From assembly GCA_948099385.1 (NCBI GenBank), contig CANUEZ040000183.1, positions 3,224,001 to 3,288,000 on the forward strand: DNA of 64,000 bases, read 5' to 3'. Shown piece after piece: positions 27,114 to 39,660 of this stretch (position 1 is its first letter; each line of letters begins with the position of its first letter). Below the pieces are notes generated by a model, which worked only from the letters and a program-made list of their open reading frames with translations, was not told the DNA's origin and searched no databases. Source of the stretch: Fasciola hepatica (taxonomy: Eukaryota > Platyhelminthes > Trematoda > Plagiorchiida > Fasciolidae). Position numbers and translations under genes: made by a program.

Positions 27114-29779
27114 CTGTTTAATAAGTACGCAGTTTCAGCGTTGAAATCGCCATTAAACATCATGCAACCACTGTACAGCTGTTAAATCTGGCTCTTTGAG
27201 AAATGTCGCCAGTAGCACATAATCACCGAGTTTCAATCATAACTCCAATATGGGCCGCATTCTTCTGAATCACAACCATACGGCACCACCAGGATATCTG
27301 ATCTGGCTCTCAACCTTTTGTTGAGCGTCAGCACTACATAATATAACGCCTTTTTGTATGTCTTTTACCGGATAATAACCCGTTGTCCACAGAGCAATTG
27401 ACTCCAGTGATGGGTGACTTCAACCGTAGGGGCCTAGAAATGACAAAGGCATTGGATTACTATCAACAAACGACAGAAACTGGCCACCATTTGGATGTAA
27501 GTAGTAGGAGTATTGATTCATATGACAAGACTCATTAGCCAGAATCCACAACCTACTAACCACTGAAAGTCATGGAAGCACCAATGTTTCCTTCTCGTTG
27601 GATATCATCAGCGGTGCACATCAAGCGAGCCCCCACTCCATCCCCAATTTAGGACTCTAGGCCTAGGTTGTGCAACTAAAACCTTCACACCAGCTAGAAA
27701 AGTTTCGTGCCTACATCAGTCGGTAATTGATGTTGTCCGGGATGTTCAGAATATTTGTGTTTGTTACCCAGTGTTCGTGCTAATCACCTAGTGCATTATT
27801 TTGAACTATTCATCACACTGCTGAGGTATTTTGTTCATTAAACTATGGATTTGGTGGCTAAATGGCAGTCGACTCTAGTGATAAATCCTCATAGGAAATC
27901 ATTTTCGTGGAAACCTTTATAAAAAAAATGTCCGCAAAAAGTTTGAGTAATATTTACAATTTTTTTATAATTAATTTTCCGTACCGATAAGCTCCTGTTA
28001 CTTCTGTAAATTAATTAATTAATCAAATTAAATTATTTGCAGTCCTTCTCCGCTTTCATGGACGTAGATAGTCAGCTAATCGTTTAGCTGACTTGATGAA
28101 TAAACCCTTCGGTCGAATGGACTTACCGTAACAGGGGGTTCACCGGACTATTAAGTGAAGAATAAAAACTGGTCAATGATTTCTCCCTTGGAACGAGATC
28201 AAATAGGGTGAAGAAGAACAGGCGGTGTTGTGTTCGAGTACTTTTCATAGCCAGGAAAAAATGATGATTTGAAAAACACCGAGCTGACCAAGTTTGAATG
28301 GACACAAAATAAATTTGACTCCATTTTTATAAATGGGATACACCGGAAACGAGAGGATGATAGAAACTGGGGATTAGTAAATGTCAAATGGAAAGTGCAA
28401 AGTAGTAAATAGTTTCCAAAACAAAGATAGGGGATAGTGGTGCGCGCTTCACGAATCCGACGTGAGAAAGCAACCATGGATGCATTCAAATCGTATTGAT
28501 AGTGCATTGAAAAAGACCGAAAGCGTAACAAAACAAGTCGCCACAAATTGATCTACGGTAAACAATTCTCCACAGGGTTGCCCTCTGAAAGGAATATTTT
28601 ATTTCAGCTGAAGAGTTAAAGCTGCTTCGGGATTGGTCGTATAGCTCAACTACCTTTGGAATGAAGGATATGAAAACTGAACAGTGATTGCGCCAATTAG
28701 GCGGGTCGTTTAGCTTGCAGAATCGAATGATCAGAAGAGGAAGGATTTTCAGAAGAGAAGCCGAATGTCCACAGGAAATCGCTAAAAGAGTACATGGTAA
28801 CCGGATTTCGTGGAATGAAGTCCAAAGACACTCGAGCTGGCATTTAGCCTACAAACCGTGGCATTCTTATACGCAGTAAAAATGTAGGGAGACACAGGCA
28901 ATCAGCAAATGAACTGTGAGTTCAGTGAGTAGAAAACGTAAGTGTAGTAATTGTTGTTAAATAGTAGAGTTCGTTCGAATATGACTCACATTCGGTGAGC
29001 AAATAATGCAGTCCAAGTCTGAAATGAAATCAGCCATGTTTGCATGATGATGTTGGTTATGTGAGAATCAACCTTGTAGTATCGGTCACATGTCGGATTG
29101 AGTCCCATAAAATCGCCACTGAGTCCTTAGATGAGGGAACAACCCAAATCGTTATTTTTTGAGTGCAGTTGATGAAACATCATCATCACAGAAGATCTGG
29201 GAATATTTACAAGTTAAATTTTCTTGTTCTTACTGAAAAGTGAATAATGTTACAGCGGGGGAAATGTGCTGAAATTAGAGACGTTTTACGGGTGAGGCGC
29301 AATGAGAAAGGAATCGAGTTGAAAAGTTCACCATTAGTGAGGTATCATTATTATAGGTGCCAAATTCATTTTCAGATGGTTGGAAAGCGCGGTGGACAAA
29401 AGTTTCAGGGATAGGAACGTACAACGACGGACCGTCAAGAGGTTGGTTTGTTGGTTTTTGGTCGGATGAAAGTAATCTTTCGTCGAACATTTTCTTCATA
29501 CTCAGTATATAATTGAGCTAGCTACAAAATAATATCCTTGGTTACGAAAAGTGAAGAATCTATTGCATACACAAAATTAGGACTGAAGTAATGAAAAGGA
29601 TTCCACTACACAATGTTACCATTGAAAATATTCTGAAACCTCAAACTAACTCCAATCAGCATGTGTATACCAAATGAATGTGTGACTAGTAAAAACCTAT
29701 AAGTACCATCGAAATTCGAATGAAATGGTGGTTTCCGAAATTTTTCTGTGTTCTACATGCAACGCCACACCTTCTACCG
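23701..29779. other. No recognised gene
   Basis: Contains the compound microsatellite at 27.0 kb and a possible degenerate tRNA-like B box near 24.21 kb (AAGTTCGACTTCC). Frames such as 28199-28546 (minus, 115 codons) have no recognisable motif. Confidence 0.45.
27023..27113. repeat. Compound (TA)n(GA)n microsatellite
   Basis: About 19 TA units (27023-27060) switch directly to about 26 GA units (27061-27113), with one AA interruption. Confidence 0.95.
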
Positions 29780-29895
29780 GCAGTGGTCAGACAGTCGTCG
29801 TCAGGGACTTTAGACAATAACGACCTGGGTTCGACTCCCTCTACCGGCGGTCACTTGCCCTTTTGGCTACCCTTCATTGGTCGGTACCTTCTTCT
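29780..29895 (+). repeat. tRNA-like SINE head
   Basis: CAGTGGTCAGACAGTCGTCG resembles an A-box region and CCTGGGTTCGACTCCCTCTA is a good B box about 45 bases later. Confidence 0.45.
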
Positions 29896-31209
29896 TGGAA
29901 AAGGTGTTTCTTTGTTGTATATTAGATTGAGAAAAAGAAGTAGAATGAATACTGTAAAGAAGTAGTGATGATAGAAACGTTTTTGTTACCTGCATCTACG
30001 ATTTTGTGACGAGAAATGACAAAGGCAAATCGGGCTGTCATCTTTTGTGCATATACTGCTGATCGGTCAAAGGATGACATGATAAATCCGCTTCATCAGT
30101 CTCCGTGATGTCTTATAAGAATTAAGGAGGAAACATCCTCTCCGGATATATTCTTTCTAATTTGAAAATTCTTATTTTATCACTATCTAACTCGAATGTG
30201 TTGGATTTTCCACGCTGCATCTGGCTGTAACACCGTGTTCGACATGAACAGGGCGAAGAAAAAACGTTTACTCATCTGAATAAAAATTCCGAACAATATC
30301 TATTACATAAACACGCGCTTGATAATTCATCAGAACTTTATCTATTTGTTACATTCTAATGCACATTTCTTTTTCATCACGAAAACATAACTGGCGGTGA
30401 ACGGACGACGCCCGTAGGATCTTGATTTCTATGTCATGCATTCCAGATGAACTGACAGTGTTTTCCACCTCGGCCTACCATCAATCTCGAAATCGCTATC
30501 GAACCTGGAGATAATATAGTATTCTCCAAAGACATTTTATCGCTTCTGTTCCTTTCTTCCAGGCACACATGTCTGACATTTCAACAAAAAGAACTGTTAG
30601 GGACGGAATCAGCAATCATTCAAGTGGCAAAATCTAACTGTGATAAATTTTACTTTCATAGTTCGGAAAATTAGTTATATTTGACCTCTTACCAAATCTG
30701 AACTCTTGAGATCCATGTACGTTCACTATAGTAACCAAGATCACGCAAATCCAACTCCTCGAAGAAAGTCACGAAGTTACCTCGAACAATATAAATTAAG
30801 GTGGAATTTTATACTTGCAGCCATTGTCTGGCAAAATATTTAAAAAACTGGGACGAAAATATCTGCAGCAGGAAATTGATTTCTCATTCCAGTTTCGACA
30901 ACTCCAGTAGTGCGAAAAGTTGGTGACGGCGGTCCATTGTGCCGAAGGAAGACGATGGAGGCAGGTTGGAAAATGGGGAAACATTAGAAGTTGGCAAGCG
31001 ATCAAAATTGTTTGTGTGCGTATGTTTCCATGTGTTTCTGTACATTTCTCGACACAACTGGGCAATCAAGTCAAAATGGTTAACCGCAAATGTGCGCGTT
31101 ACCCGACCTAATTTTAGCATTCATAAATCAACACACTTTTGCCTGTGCTGAAGTCGCACCCAATCGTGAACACTGACCTAGTGATTGAAACGAAAACGGT
31201 GCTCACTCA

Positions 31210-31243
<34 letters not shown>

Positions 31244-34200
31244 GTTATTACTCGCGAATAATAGCTCAACATTGTCTTTTCTGAACTAAGTGGTAGGAAA
31301 GTGCACGACAACCCCACTTTCAAGCTGAACAGTTCGATGAGAACACTGTGTTGACTATAGAAAGTATATCACTGAAAACAATTACTTCCATTCGAACTTG
31401 TATCATCGCATCCAAAAATCAACGCAAGCCGTTATCGTACAATCGAGACCTTTTCACCAATTCCGTCAATTTTGAAATATTTACTACTTCTCTTTGAACG
31501 GTGGTATTCACGGATACGTAAATTTCCTTCAACTGGTGCACTACAACAAACGAACGGGGAGTGACATGATACTCTGCTGTCGTCTATCGCGTAACAATTT
31601 TCCCGTCACCTGCCTTAACACAAGCAATGGTCGCTTAGCATTCTGATATCTAGATGATTCATCAAAATGAGCATTATGCCATCCACCCGCCGCCGCCCAC
31701 CACCACCACCCCTCCCCTCGAGGTCTCAAGCTGGCGTCGAATTATTGGTAACAAATGGCCGAATCGCATGCTCCATAGGTTGGTCGACAATTTCCGACGG
31801 GAAAAAGAAAGAAGCATCAGAGTTGGTGCGTTGTTTAATCTGATCTGCACCGTACAATGAAAGATGACGGAATAAAAAGAATCTTGAAAAACTGTCGAAT
31901 TGATCGAGCCAATGATGAATTCACTTGATTGCAAATGTGTCTCGTTCTCAGTACAGAAAATTTTGTCCCAGTTCATTTACAATTTAAACGATCATAGCCT
32001 ATTCGATTATGTTCAGTGGTTCCAACTCTACTGCTAAGAAAAAGATAAACAAAATGGAAAGTTTATTTCGCACGAACTGCGGCACCGGTAAAGAAAGAAC
32101 TACAAGTAAAATTGTAAGACGGATGAAGGACTGTCGGGAACGAAAGAATACCGCTGGCCACGACAGACTGCCATTTCTCCTGAATATCGCGAAACGCTGA
32201 GTAAGGTTTGTGAAGCTCATCCGGAGAAGCGTGTAACGCACTGCGACCAATTTCATTGGTTAGGGTTCACACAAGCTACTCTCTTGTGCCTGACGGGTCA
32301 ATCACCAAAAGCCTCACCGCACAATGCATGCGAGGAAGTCTGTTATGTTTCATACGCAGTGTCCTTCTCAAAGATTGCACCCTAGTAAATTACATTGCGT
32401 ATTCAATACTTTACACCTTACTTCAGTATTTCTGATGTGACAGTCACATCGGATTCTAACGGTGTCGGAAAGATATGGAAGACAAAAACACAGACAATCT
32501 TCGTAGATGTCCTATTGACCACGGTCAGATTATCGGATCGTTTGCACAAAATTAAACTCTTCTGGAGCAAAGTTGACCCCTGAAAGGGGAATTCGTGAAA
32601 AGGTTACTCTAACGAGTGGTACCTAATTTGGTAAACAGAAACAAACAAGTGGTGCGGTATTCTTGTAAGAAGCCCACAGCCCAGTGCTGCCAAATAGGGA
32701 GTGATAACCTTTACCGCGATCAATTATACAACTAGAAAAAGAGAATATCACGTGAAACCACCACGCGGAATCAAGCTTTATCTATTCATGTGTAGATATA
32801 TCATTTAAACAGAGAAGCCAGAATTACAATATTGGACGCTTGTTGTCCGGGACAATTTCGCGGCTTCCCTACACAGTGCACACTCCAAACAAAATATGGC
32901 ATGGCGATTTAAATAATAAACGAACAAATCGCAAATCACCACAGAAAACATGATGTCAAGTGGAGTTCTTTTTGTTTTAAATAGGATAGCTCCTACCGCT
33001 TGACGGATAACGTCTCGGCCGGCCACAGAATTCTGTTGTTATCTGTCTTGTAAATGATGTGAGATGATGGCGGATATCATTTATTTTTCACTGTGCTGGC
33101 TTGACCCTGCTTTTACGGTGCTTTTCAATCGCCGGGAACAAATGACAGAGGAATTCAACCCATTAAAAGAGTTAGTAGTTGAGACGAAACTTCATCCATT
33201 TCTTAGTAAAACACGAGCATATAACGGAACTACACAACTTTTATACCCTGGTAACCTTTAGGGAAGGAAATGAAAAATGGAACGGGCTAACAGGTGAGAC
33301 AGACTAAGAGAGAAGACGCCATACAGTGGGTGTGAAGAGTGCGCAGTGGCTTTCTCTGCAGATACAGTCAATCCCGTCAGATGTTTATTGATCTGAAATG
33401 AGGTCTCTCAAGGCTAGAAGAAAAATCTTTGCGAGGAGTGGCGTATTCCGTTTTGGGTAAACCAGGGAAAATAACGGAATAACCGCATAGAATTATGAAA
33501 CATATAAGCTTGTGTATGAAGGGAAGAATGATGAACTGCAGCGTACTGAACTGTCGTTATTTACAAATCCCTAGGGACGATCGACGCAATTTCTCAACAA
33601 AAGTTTCAGTATGCAAAAAGCAGTGCAAACTCTCCTTAAAAGTTACGGCCAGATATTTCACACGGTTCACACACGCAACACCAGCAGAGTGAGATTGATA
33701 CCATCTTCGGTAAAACGCGATCGCAACGTGGAAAAATAAACTCGTGAAATTTGGTATTATTTAGCAGAAGACTATAGTGCTCAGGAAATCTTGGCCGTGT
33801 GAAAGATTTTCAGTAAGCTCATCTTAATCGTACTACTGAGACATAGACGATGCCAACGTCACATTGAAATAGATAAGATGAGTGGATTACGGTTAAGTCA
33901 CTAATGTAGATGGAAAATAAGTATAGAAGAAGAACAGCACCATGAAGTACACTAGCACTGCCTCAGAGATCTTCCAATCCTATCCTTCCAACATCCCGAA
34001 AAGAAATTTTCCAATCAGTCAAGTAAGTGATTGCCGTTTGGTGGCATGAAGCTTTAGAAATGGTACGTGATAGAACATAAATAGACTGGAAAGAATGACT
34101 CGAGTGAACAGTTAAGTACAGAGGTCATTAGTTCGCCGAGAGGTCCAACGTCGTGCTTGCACATTGCCCAAGGTAGACCGTATGGGTCAGAAGATTTCGT

Positions 34201-34499
34201 TGACAAGCTGAATGCAAACAGATTGGGAACCTCCCTGATGGGAAATTTTCGAATTTCAAAACTATAGAAATGATGCGAAACTGGAAAGAGTCCTTCGAGT
34301 AAAGAACGAGTTGAGCATCCAGACGGCCAGCATCCACATCGACGAAGAAGAAGCTATTTTTTTACCCCAGCGTAGACTGATCCCTGCCATTTATAAACGT
34401 CATGTTCCGAAGATGCAGAAACTGTCGAGAAAAGACGTAGTCCAAAGAAAAAGCCCGAATAAAACTACGCTATTGGCAGAAACATCTAGCTATATCACT
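29896..34499. other. No recognised gene
   Basis: Contains a CA microsatellite at 31.2 kb. A minus-strand frame at 30884-31120 (78 codons, starting MLKLGRVTRTFAVNHFDLIA) has reasonable composition but no identifiable family. Confidence 0.45.
31212..31242. repeat. (CA)n microsatellite
   Basis: About 15 uninterrupted CA units. Confidence 0.95.
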
Positions 34500-35690
34500 T
34501 ACTGTCACCAAGCACCTGGTACACGAGTCTCGTGGACCCCAACCTGGAAGTCTAGCACGCCCTCACTTGGCCAACTCCACTGGTCAAAGCTTTCATACCT
34601 TTTTGCCATATCATGGACTATTCACTTCGACTTAACTTTCAAGCACTACCTGCCTCGCAGAACAGCGTACGTCAAGGAAGTTTATTGGTCGGCATGCGTA
34701 ACTCATATCCCAGCAATCTTAACCTGTTTAAATTCAGTGCTTGTTCCAAGGAAAGACCACTGGTTCCCAGCATCCTATGTTTGACTTCAGCATTGTTGAA
34801 ACGGTGCTCCCATTAAATTTGAGCATTGCTGTTAAGACGTCCATGTTCAGACACCGGCAGTCTTCGCTTATCTTCTACTGTTAACGGCCGTATGAAAGAG
34901 CGAATCTAACCGCCGCAGTGTACGCTCGACACTTTACAGTCAACCGCATTTCACTTGGGCGTCATAGGTGACCGAGGTTGATAGAAGCTAAACATGCCTT
35001 CTCTATATATTATGATATTTCATCCGAAGTCTTTCCATCAGGTAAAATGTAACTGCCCAGGACACAAAGCTAACCTACTCCAACTGAAGCTTCCCACGCC
35101 GAGATAGGGTTTAGTGTAAGGCCAACTAGCCCTGAAGCAGCATTTTACACTCCAAAGGCGCAAACCTTGTAGCAAACGTTGGTACTCTGTTATTCAGGCT
35201 ACCTAGGAAAGCTTGTAACCTATCCGGATCTTCACTCAGAGGGACAATATCGTCCACGTATTCCAATTCAAACATTTTAATGTCTGAGCAAAGTTCGATG
35301 TCACTATTCTCACACGAGGATAGGGCTAGCTCAGGAATAATTCCAGTTATAAAGTTGAAGAGGGAGGACGATGGGAGGTAACCCTAACGAACATCACTTT
35401 TCATGGTGAACTCAGGTGAAAGATAGCAGAAAGCACGAACTTGGCCTCGGCTATTTGCATACAAGCATTGGAGAAGAGAAGAAAACTTCTCTGGCAGCAC
35501 CAAAGAACTGTGTATTTGGCTGAGTCGAATTCCGCTTTCGGATCAAGGAAGACAAAGAGTGTCAGCCTATAGGCGTGCCTGAGCTCTAAAATTTGTAGCG
35601 GAGTAGAGATATGATGGATACAATGGCTACTGGGCCTAAAATCAACTGGATTCTAATGCGTACAACTTATACAGAATGTAAGGATGCAAT
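34500..35690 (-). mobile_element. Decayed RTE-like LINE, C-terminal half
   Basis: Minus-strand reading runs from 35.69 kb down. NFITGIIPELALSSCENSDI precedes MFELEYVDDIVPLSEDPDRL (35.22-35.27 kb), an intact Y-x-D-D catalytic box in the form typical of trematode RTE-like elements, followed by FLGSLNNRVPTFATRFAPLE and CKMLLQG. Below 34.9 kb the tail contains NRLRLLGYELRMPTNKLP (about 34.7 kb), the R-L-R-x-L-G-H-x-L-R-M-P motif common to these tails. Stops interrupt every block. Neighbouring copies at 36.6 and 37.9 kb are the same family and strand. Confidence 0.75.
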
Positions 35691-36589
35691 CGTTTCTGGT
35701 TTCTAAAAAGATCCTACTAACTGTTTATTTTTGGTTATGCCCAACTTATCGTCGACTCTGGCAGGGATTTCGTGATCATTGTTTTCAAAATAAGTCATGA
35801 TTAAGATATATCCTTGACAGAACTTAATATTGCCCCACGGAGCCTGAATAGTATTAGGATTGTAAAATCTACTTGGATTTTTCACATCCAAAAGTCGGAT
35901 GTCGTGAGCCGCGTCGGATTTCGGATATGATGATCGCAAGTGGATTTGCCTCTATGAGTAGTAGAAGATTCGATTATTATACGATATAATTCATCATGTA
36001 GTGTGAACTCTCGAAGCATTGAAAACTATGGAAGCGCGGTACACCTGCCCTTCTTTATCTGTTTGTCACTGAGTTTGACTTTCTATGGCAAATTCTAAGA
36101 GACGGCCAAATATACACGGTGATTTATGAACTAGAATACGTCATCACTATCATCTCTCTAAAGCTGTCCCCTTTCACGGAAAACATTTCTACACTATATC
36201 CGCTTCATAAATCCCCATAACCAGAGTCCCACACTGTGAAACCGATACACGTTATCACAGTCTGGGAAAAGTGCATGCATGATCAGATCACGCAACTTCT
36301 AACCTGTATATGGAACTGATACAAACATTCCCACGTGCGTCCAGTTGGGTTGCGTCTTTATCGAATTGGTTTAGTCGTTCAGAAGCCAGTTCATACGGCT
36401 GGTCGGTTCAGCCGAGCTGCTTCAACCATAAATATCGCGTTGCTGTGCTTTGGCCTAGGTTGTTACCTCAAACCATCGTCTAATCATCACTAATACGAAT
36501 GTAAGAACAAGGAGGAAACAAATAGATGAGAAAATTATTAGCGGAAATCATGAACACAAGGAAGGAGATCGAATGAAATCAGGTTACTA

Positions 36590-36810
36590 ATCAGTGTGTA
36601 CACCAATACGGTGATTCGATCTCGTGAACACCAATCCCGGAACCTAACACTTCCTACACAGCCAATTTCACTATTTGTGGTTTGTATACCCTTTGCAATG
36701 TCCTCAGCTGACCACCTTGACGTATTCCCCAACCACTTACTGTCTCGGAGAACAATGTACGCCGAAGAAATCTATTGGTGTGTGGTGAGACCAAAATTAC
36801 TTTGTACATG
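36590..36810 (-). mobile_element. RTE-like LINE tail fragment
   Basis: The minus strand reads NRFLRRTLFSETVSGWGIRQ GGQ and, in a second frame, EIGCVGSVRFRDWCSRD. These correspond to the family tail P-x-R-x-L-F...GWKKRRGGQ and LxSVGxxRLxGWGxRD. It contains only the last part of the protein and one frameshift. Confidence 0.5.
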
Positions 36811-37129
36811 TGCCCTTGCTCATTTTTTGTTCTGGTACATATCAGTGTTTAGTAGCTCTTGTATATGTATGTTCCAGCTATGGCTTTGTTACAAGTTGAG
36901 GTTCTCTATTTACGAAAACTTCCGGTAACAATCATGTATATGTTGATTATCATACGGTGGAGATGCATATCATAAGTCCCAACAACTTTATTCTAATCAG
37001 ATTAACCGCCCGCATCAGTGACGGATGTCTTGTTCTCAGCACCCTACGCATGATATATGCAATAATAATACAGTGTTCCCATCATATGGTGGGAACCTCG
37101 TGTGATTACTGACAAGGTGCATCGTTGAG

Positions 37130-37440
37130 TGCTGAGTGCGGATAATTGCCCTCTTACCGAAGTGATCGCTCTATACCGCCTCCACTAGTCCGGACATTAT
37201 TTGCGTATGCCTGCTCATCATCTACCTATCCGTGCTCTATTTGCACGTGGTGAACAAGGCTGGAAGAAGCGAAGAGGCGGTCAGGCCATAATTTGGCGTA
37301 GAAGTATGGAGAAGCTAGCCCCAGTGCTAGTCTCGCTTGATGCTTCCAGCCTACTTGGTTGGGACTAAGGTTTGGGGTTTGCCGTTGATTAGAGGCTTCG
37401 AGGGACAGGTTCACACTAAACGTCGGTGGTTTGAATGCTG
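37130..37440 (+). mobile_element. RTE-like LINE tail fragment, plus orientation
   Basis: A clean frame from about 37194 reads GHYLRMPAHHLPIRALFARG, then GWKKRRGGQAIIWRRSMEKL and SLDASSLLGWD before a TAA. This is the conserved C-terminal tail of the RTE-like family and the best preserved tail in the window. It is oriented opposite to the flanking fragments at 36.6 and 37.9 kb and ends about 190 bases before the AT-rich hairpin. Confidence 0.75.
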
Positions 37441-37626
37441 TACGGACTGCCTATTGAACTCTCGTACCCTATGAATACGGGATATCATTCAAACAAAAAA
37501 ATGACAAAAACCCATTGTAAGGTGAAAAAAGCAACAAATTACATTTTTACCGATAGCTTTTTACATACTCATACACTACCCCTCCCCCTCATTTTTGTAC
37601 CTGGCGTTGTTGTGTTCGCACCAAGC

Positions 37627-37651
37627 AGTAGACGATATATATAATATAATG

Positions 37652-37692
<41 letters not shown>

Positions 37693-37717
37693 CATTATAT
37701 TATATATATCGGCTACT
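37627..37717. repeat. AT-rich hairpin around a (TA)n core
   Basis: Arms of 28 bases (AGTAGACGATATATATAATA onward, 37627-37654, against 37690-37717) are complementary with one mismatch, beyond the self-complementary (TA)n centre. Confidence 0.85.
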
Positions 37718-37829
37718 CGTAACAGCTGAAATAAACAGATGATCCTTTTTGGTCTAGTGTAGGACCAATGTAAACCTGTACCATCAATTTACACTTCGAC
37801 CGCGCAAAACGCATTCGAAACAGCTACAT

Positions 37830-38300
37830 TGTTGTTTATAATATCTATAAAATCTTGGGATTTACCTGGATCTTCACTCAGAAGCAAAACATCCTTCGCG
37901 TATTCCGAGTCAGACAGTTTACTTTCTGCACAAACTTCGAAGCAGCTATTCTAAAAGCAGGATAATGCTACCTCCAGGGTCATAGATGGTAGTCCTAACG
38001 CACACTACTTCATGTGGTGAACTCGAGTGGAAGGAGGCCACAATCACAAACTTGGCTCCGGGTATTCGTCCATATTGACTGAAAAGCAAAAATGACTGGC
38101 TTTGACATACTTTCCAACGAGACAGTGTCATAGAACGGTGCAGTCGACTGAGTCCATCGCCACTTTCAGACCAAGGAATGCGTAGATGGTGGCCCCATGG
38201 GTGGTGTGCCTGTGCTATAAATCTGTTGAAGGGTAAAAATGTGATCGATAATACCTCAATCGGGCTTTTGTTCCATTTCATAAACTAACCACAAGGTCCG
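37830..38300 (-). mobile_element. RTE-like LINE, reverse transcriptase palm fragment
   Basis: The minus strand contains SEYAKDVLLLSEDPGKS (37.87-37.92 kb), the same palm box as the 35.2 kb copy, but with YADD changed to YAKD, which removes one catalytic Asp. Upstream sequence at 37.95-38.28 kb parallels 35.33-35.65 kb. The two copies are colinear over this interval. Confidence 0.65.
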
Positions 38301-39489
38301 GTCGTACGTTGGATTTGAGCCGACATATAATGCGGAGACGGATCAGTTTTACCAGTCGGCTTTGCAAGTTCATAAAGAGCTAGTCTTTATTTTAGGGGGA
38401 GGGAACCAGTCATTGGTGCTTGAGGCTGACAAAAAACTCTAATTTTTCAAATTTCATCGACGTGCCAAGACTCTGAATGCAAATATGAAGTATGATTTCC
38501 CCAATATCGTTTTGAGAAAATAATACCGAGATTGATCAACTTACTTATCCTGAATAACGTCCCCTAGGAGGTGCGAAATGCAATTAAACTTACCCTTAGG
38601 CGAATGGTCAAAAAAGCAGCTGGTTAGGAAACGCAATAACGCCTATTGATACTCAATGAAAAACGACGTTCAGGCATGCTTCCATTGATATCCAAGCAGT
38701 TTCAATTTGTTCCATTCTTCGGAAATTGCGGACGTCAACCCTACTGAGTGCCGAACACTATTCCATCTTCGGGGACTGGAGTCTTGAATGGACGCCAGAT
38801 ACATTCAGCTGGTTTGGTCCGAACGGTGAGTGAGCCAATCCATGATCTTGATAGTCTGGTACAATAGCCACACAGTTATGAGGTAGACACTACGTAAATC
38901 CTTATTATAATTTGGAAAGAGCATAGGCCTAAGTCAATTTTCTGAATTCATAGGGAGAAATTAATCACAATTTTCTGATGTAGAAGTCATCCATCTGCTT
39001 CCTTTCTACAGGTTTCCTCATCAGTTATTAGCTACTGGCGTTCGTTTAGTAACCTCTGGCGATCGTTCAGTAGGCACAGACGATTATTCAGCCACCGCGA
39101 CCTAGGGTACCGTGAACAAACCTTTCCGGCACACCCATACCACTCAAGGTCATAACAAGAGTGAGTTTTCAATCCCTTTTACGGGGTTTGGTAGCCTTTT
39201 GCAAGGATCTCATTCACAGCTTTTCGGAAGGTTAAACCATCAAAGAATATGGATTCGGGATGTTCGTACAGGTATGTAAACAATGGATTGGATTTCGTCC
39301 GCTTCACGTGCTGTTTTTGACAGAAATATTATCACTTTTATCACATCTTCCAAAAATTATTCGGATTTGCAAACCTCGTTTCCGTTGACGACTGATTTGG
39401 TTGATTGATTTTTTAATTAAGTAATCCGCAGATTTTTCTTTGTATTTCTTGTGCATTCAAGTAATTGACTCGCGCAGGCCTAGTAAACC
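38301..39489. other. No recognised gene or repeat
   Basis: Lies between an RTE-like fragment and a SINE; probably old retroelement sequence too diverged to read. Confidence 0.4.
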
Positions 39490-39660
39490 TCGAACTGGTT
39501 AGTGGTAGACACTAATCTGCTGTCGTCCGGCTCGTTACCTCACCTGCACTATTGGGACCTTATGTCATTCTCCACTCCAAGTCTCAGGGTCTGGTTGTCC
39601 GTTCTCCCCAATAGTGCGGTGGATCTTCGTGGTTTTGGGGTAGACAACCCTTCCGCTGCA
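39490..39660 (+). repeat. SINE copy lacking the tRNA head
   Basis: The body of the SINE family is clear: GTTAGTGGTAGACACTAATC, GTCTCAGGGTCTGGTTGTCC and CCCCAATAGTGCGGTGG. The tRNA-like head is missing or unrecognisable. Confidence 0.65.

Noticed and set aside
26933..27185. Overlapping frames on both strands at 27 kb
   Set aside because: They are translations of the (TA)n(GA)n microsatellite (Tyr-Ile and Arg-Glu runs).
30884..31120. 78-codon minus-strand frame as a host exon
   Set aside because: Composition is acceptable but no clear splice sites, partner exon or known family was found; kept only as a note in the intergenic entry.
31541..31729. Gly/Trp-rich minus-strand frame
   Set aside because: It is a translation of a CCACC-rich low-complexity stretch, without splice or homology support.
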